A DNA stretch of 64,000 nucleotides, from NCBI GenBank assembly GCA_021397835.1, contig JAJFZO010000575.1, forward strand, positions 129,001-193,000. The letters are read 5' to 3'. Positions within the stretch are counted from its first letter, which is position 1. Each line of letters opens with the position of its first letter. Position numbers and translations under genes: made by a program. This document shows positions 61,933 through 64,000 of the stretch, piece after piece. A model generated the notes under the pieces. It did no database searches, was not told where the DNA came from, and was given only the letters and a program-made list of their open reading frames with translations. The stretch comes from Moringa oleifera (taxonomy: Eukaryota; Streptophyta; Magnoliopsida; Brassicales; Moringaceae).

Positions 61933-63328
61933 TTACAAAAAATCATTAATGTCTAAACTCTCTGGAATCTCAAACTTCAACAAGCTGCTGCAGTAGCTTT
62001 CTCTCTCGTCCTCGGTGCTGCTGTTGACGAATGTAGAGGACGAATTCAAGGGACTTGGGCTCGACAAAACAGAATCAAAGCCAAACTTCTGATCGTCTCT
62101 AACGTTTAGTGACTGTGACTGCAAACCCGCGTTCTCAGATAAAATAGGGACACTTGGGTTGGAATTTGAGGTGCATGACACATAGTTTGGCTGCGAAGCA
62201 AAATCCTCATTTAAACTCAAGGGCATCAAACTTTCCAGGGAATCTTGGCAGCCAAAGTTTGGCATGTTGGACGACCACCATTCCACATTGGGTTGCATGA
62301 GTTGCGCTTGATTTGAGAATGAAGTACAAGGAGCAGCGGATGTGGTACAAGTTGAAACATCTTGAACTAGACTCTGAAGCTGATGATTGCCTGATTGCAA
62401 CATTTGGACTGCGCTTTGCAGTTGAGAACTGCATAGCTGCTTCTGCTGGAGAAATTGTAGCAAGGTTTCTGGGTTTTCTTGTTTCAGTGAAAAGAGAGTG
62501 GTGGCTAGCCTCAACATCTCCGGGTTCAAGAGAGCGTGCGCGCCTAAAAAGTTTGACACGTTTAGCAGTGAAGGGTTGCAGAAAGCTGAGGTTAGAATGG
62601 AGGATATGTCTAGAAGATCAAGTCGCGGAGAGTGAGTGACAGGATCAATTCCATTTCTAAGGAGCCTTTTCCGAATGTGAGTGTTCCAGTAATTCTTGAT
62701 TTCATTGTCCGTCCTTCCCGGTAAGCGAGCCGCTATAGCTGACCATCTAACATTGATCACAGAAAGAAATTATACATAGCTAAATCCAGAATCATGCATG
62801 TCAGCATGCATAAAGTTGCTAACCTAATCTGTATATGTAATATATATGTATTCTTCCATGATCAATCTTATATATATGGTATAGTCTCTGCAAAATGAAA
62901 AATCAAATAGAAGTAGATGAAAAGTTATAGGTAGGCTTACTTGTTACCCAAGACACTATGTAACTGGATAATGGTCTCTTCTTCTTCGAAGGAGAATTTG
63001 CCTCTCTTGATATCAGGTCTGAGGTAGTTAGTCCATCGAAGGCGACAACTCTTTCCACATCTTTGAAGCCCTTCACAAAGAATAGAATGATAGTATTAGC
63101 TAGAAGAAGAAGAATCACTTGATGTCAAAACAAATATAAAGGAAAACTTAATTGATTACAAGGAAAAACAGAGAAAATTAATGAGAGATTGGTACCGGCT
63201 TTCTTAGGGAGAATTCGCCAGTTGCCAGCCCCGTGCACCTGAATATAATTGATGAGCTTAAGATCTTCCTCAGGAGTCCAAGGACCTTTCTTGAGGCCAT
63301 CTTTGTCACAGCATGGTGCTCTTCCCAT
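61933..63328 (-). CDS. R2R3-MYB transcription factor, subgroup 11 (MYB41/74/102-like)
   Basis: Exons 63328-63196 (133 nt), 63070-62941 (130 nt) and 62746-61933 give 358 residues; exon sizes are canonical for R2R3-MYBs. R2: [56 protein letters not shown]3: [49 protein letters not shown]. The tail carries the subgroup marker [20 protein letters not shown], Gln-rich helices, and the C-terminal [20 protein letters not shown] then LDINDFL, an acidic activation-type end. Arabidopsis members respond to osmotic stress, ABA, wounding or salt and affect suberin and cutin; this is inferred here. The acceptors GTGAAG and GTTAG are slightly unusual but keep the frame. Confidence 0.95.
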
Positions 63329-64000
63329 GGTTATTACAATTGACCTCTAATTATAAGCTGGTTGTGAAAAAGGTTGGAAATATTGAAAAAAGATATCACC
63401 GGCCGTCTTCTAACCTCTCTGTACAGGTATAGGAATGAAGTTGAGATGGAATGAGAGAGCAAACATGGCATGGGGAAGATGATGAGAGGATGAGCTCCAT
63501 TTATATAGTTGAAAAGAAGAGGGAGACGGAGATTGAAGTCAATATGATTTGGCGCCGTCCTCAAGCCACGCGTCTCACTGTCCCTGAGCGTACACCTGCT
63601 GATACATATAGGTAGAATATCATATGTATAAAATTAATTAACTTTTACAAGAGTATATGTGGCAGTGTATGTATATATATATATATATGGTGAAAACAGT
63701 AGTAAGTACATATGGTATGTGGAAGTGCCGATCATGAATTAATCCTTTAAGTTGTTGTTGACTGTATAAACTTTCTCTGAATTAAGAGTTTAATTGCTGT
63801 ACTACGGTATGTATATATATATATATAGTTCTAGAGGCAGGGGCATAAACTTGAAATTAAGAAAGCTAGAAAAAGAGAGTGCAAGATTTGATTAGAAGCA
63901 ATTATGGAGTAAAATGACAAATTAATGGTCTGTGTTGACCTTATCCTTAATCTACCGTCTTTGCAGAAGACGATCCATCAGTAGTGGGCGGTAAGGTGGT
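63329..64000 (-). promoter_or_regulatory. Promoter and leader region of the S11-type MYB gene
   Basis: No other gene seen. TATATAT tracts lie at about 63673-63688 and 63812-63827, and a TATA-like TATATAA is near 63500 on the minus strand (forward TTTATATAG), about 175 bases before the start codon. GTTGAC (W-box-like TTGAC core) occurs near 63758 and 63934. Confidence 0.45.

Noticed and set aside
61933..62639. Alternative frames within exon 3 of the S11 MYB on both strands
   Set aside because: Shadows of the Gln/Ser-rich MYB tail.

Overview
This is nuclear DNA of a flowering plant, almost certainly a eudicot. The genes have GT-AG introns and belong to plant families: R2R3-MYB, S-domain receptor kinase, D-type cyclin, chloroplast Rieske protein, plant nucleotide transporter. 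They are separated by AT-rich spacers holding decayed transposons and many AT, CT and GA microsatellites. I cannot name the species; a woody rosid is only a guess.

Layout. 0.9-3.4 kb (+): leucine-rich-repeat protein. 6.4-7.2 kb (-): universal stress protein (PHOS32/PHOS34 type). About 9.6-14.8 kb: decayed Mutator-like element with a (+) transposase remnant facing a (-) DUF1985/Ulp1 remnant. 15.7-18.8 kb (+): SNM1/Artemis-like nuclease. 20.8-23.3 kb (+): intronless G-type lectin S-receptor kinase. 27.2-28.1 kb (-): plant protein of unknown function with a membrane segment. 29.6-30.7 kb (+): dead MYB gene, followed by its intact relative at 32.2-33.5 kb (+). 33.8-36.7 kb: truncated Ty1/copia element. 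37.3-39.8 kb (-): ribosomal protein eL13. 40.6-42.0 kb (-): cyclin D6. 44.6-46.4 kb (+): Rieske protein PetC. 47.5-48.7 kb (-): aromatic amino acid decarboxylase pseudogene. 51.2-53.4 kb (+): equilibrative nucleotide transporter. 55.0-56.6 kb (-): SPARK/GPI-anchored protein of the At4g28100 type. 61.9-63.3 kb (-): MYB41/74/102-type MYB. Long stretches at 23.3-27.1, 42.2-44.5, 48.7-50.4 and 56.6-61.9 kb hold no gene I recognise.

The genes do not form a pathway. The order does carry signal: as I remember Arabidopsis loci, LRR, CYCD6;1 and PETC are At4g03260, At4g03270 and At4g03280. ENT plus MYB recalls At4g05120/At4g05100, and the GPI protein plus MYB recalls At4g28100/At4g28110. The window therefore looks like a conserved ancestral block loosened by transposon insertions. 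Exon boundaries were placed by eye from frame continuity, GT-AG sites and family knowledge. I found no convincing new biological system; the oddest structures are the convergent MULE/Ulp1 remnant and the G-rich heptamer array upstream of cyclin D6.
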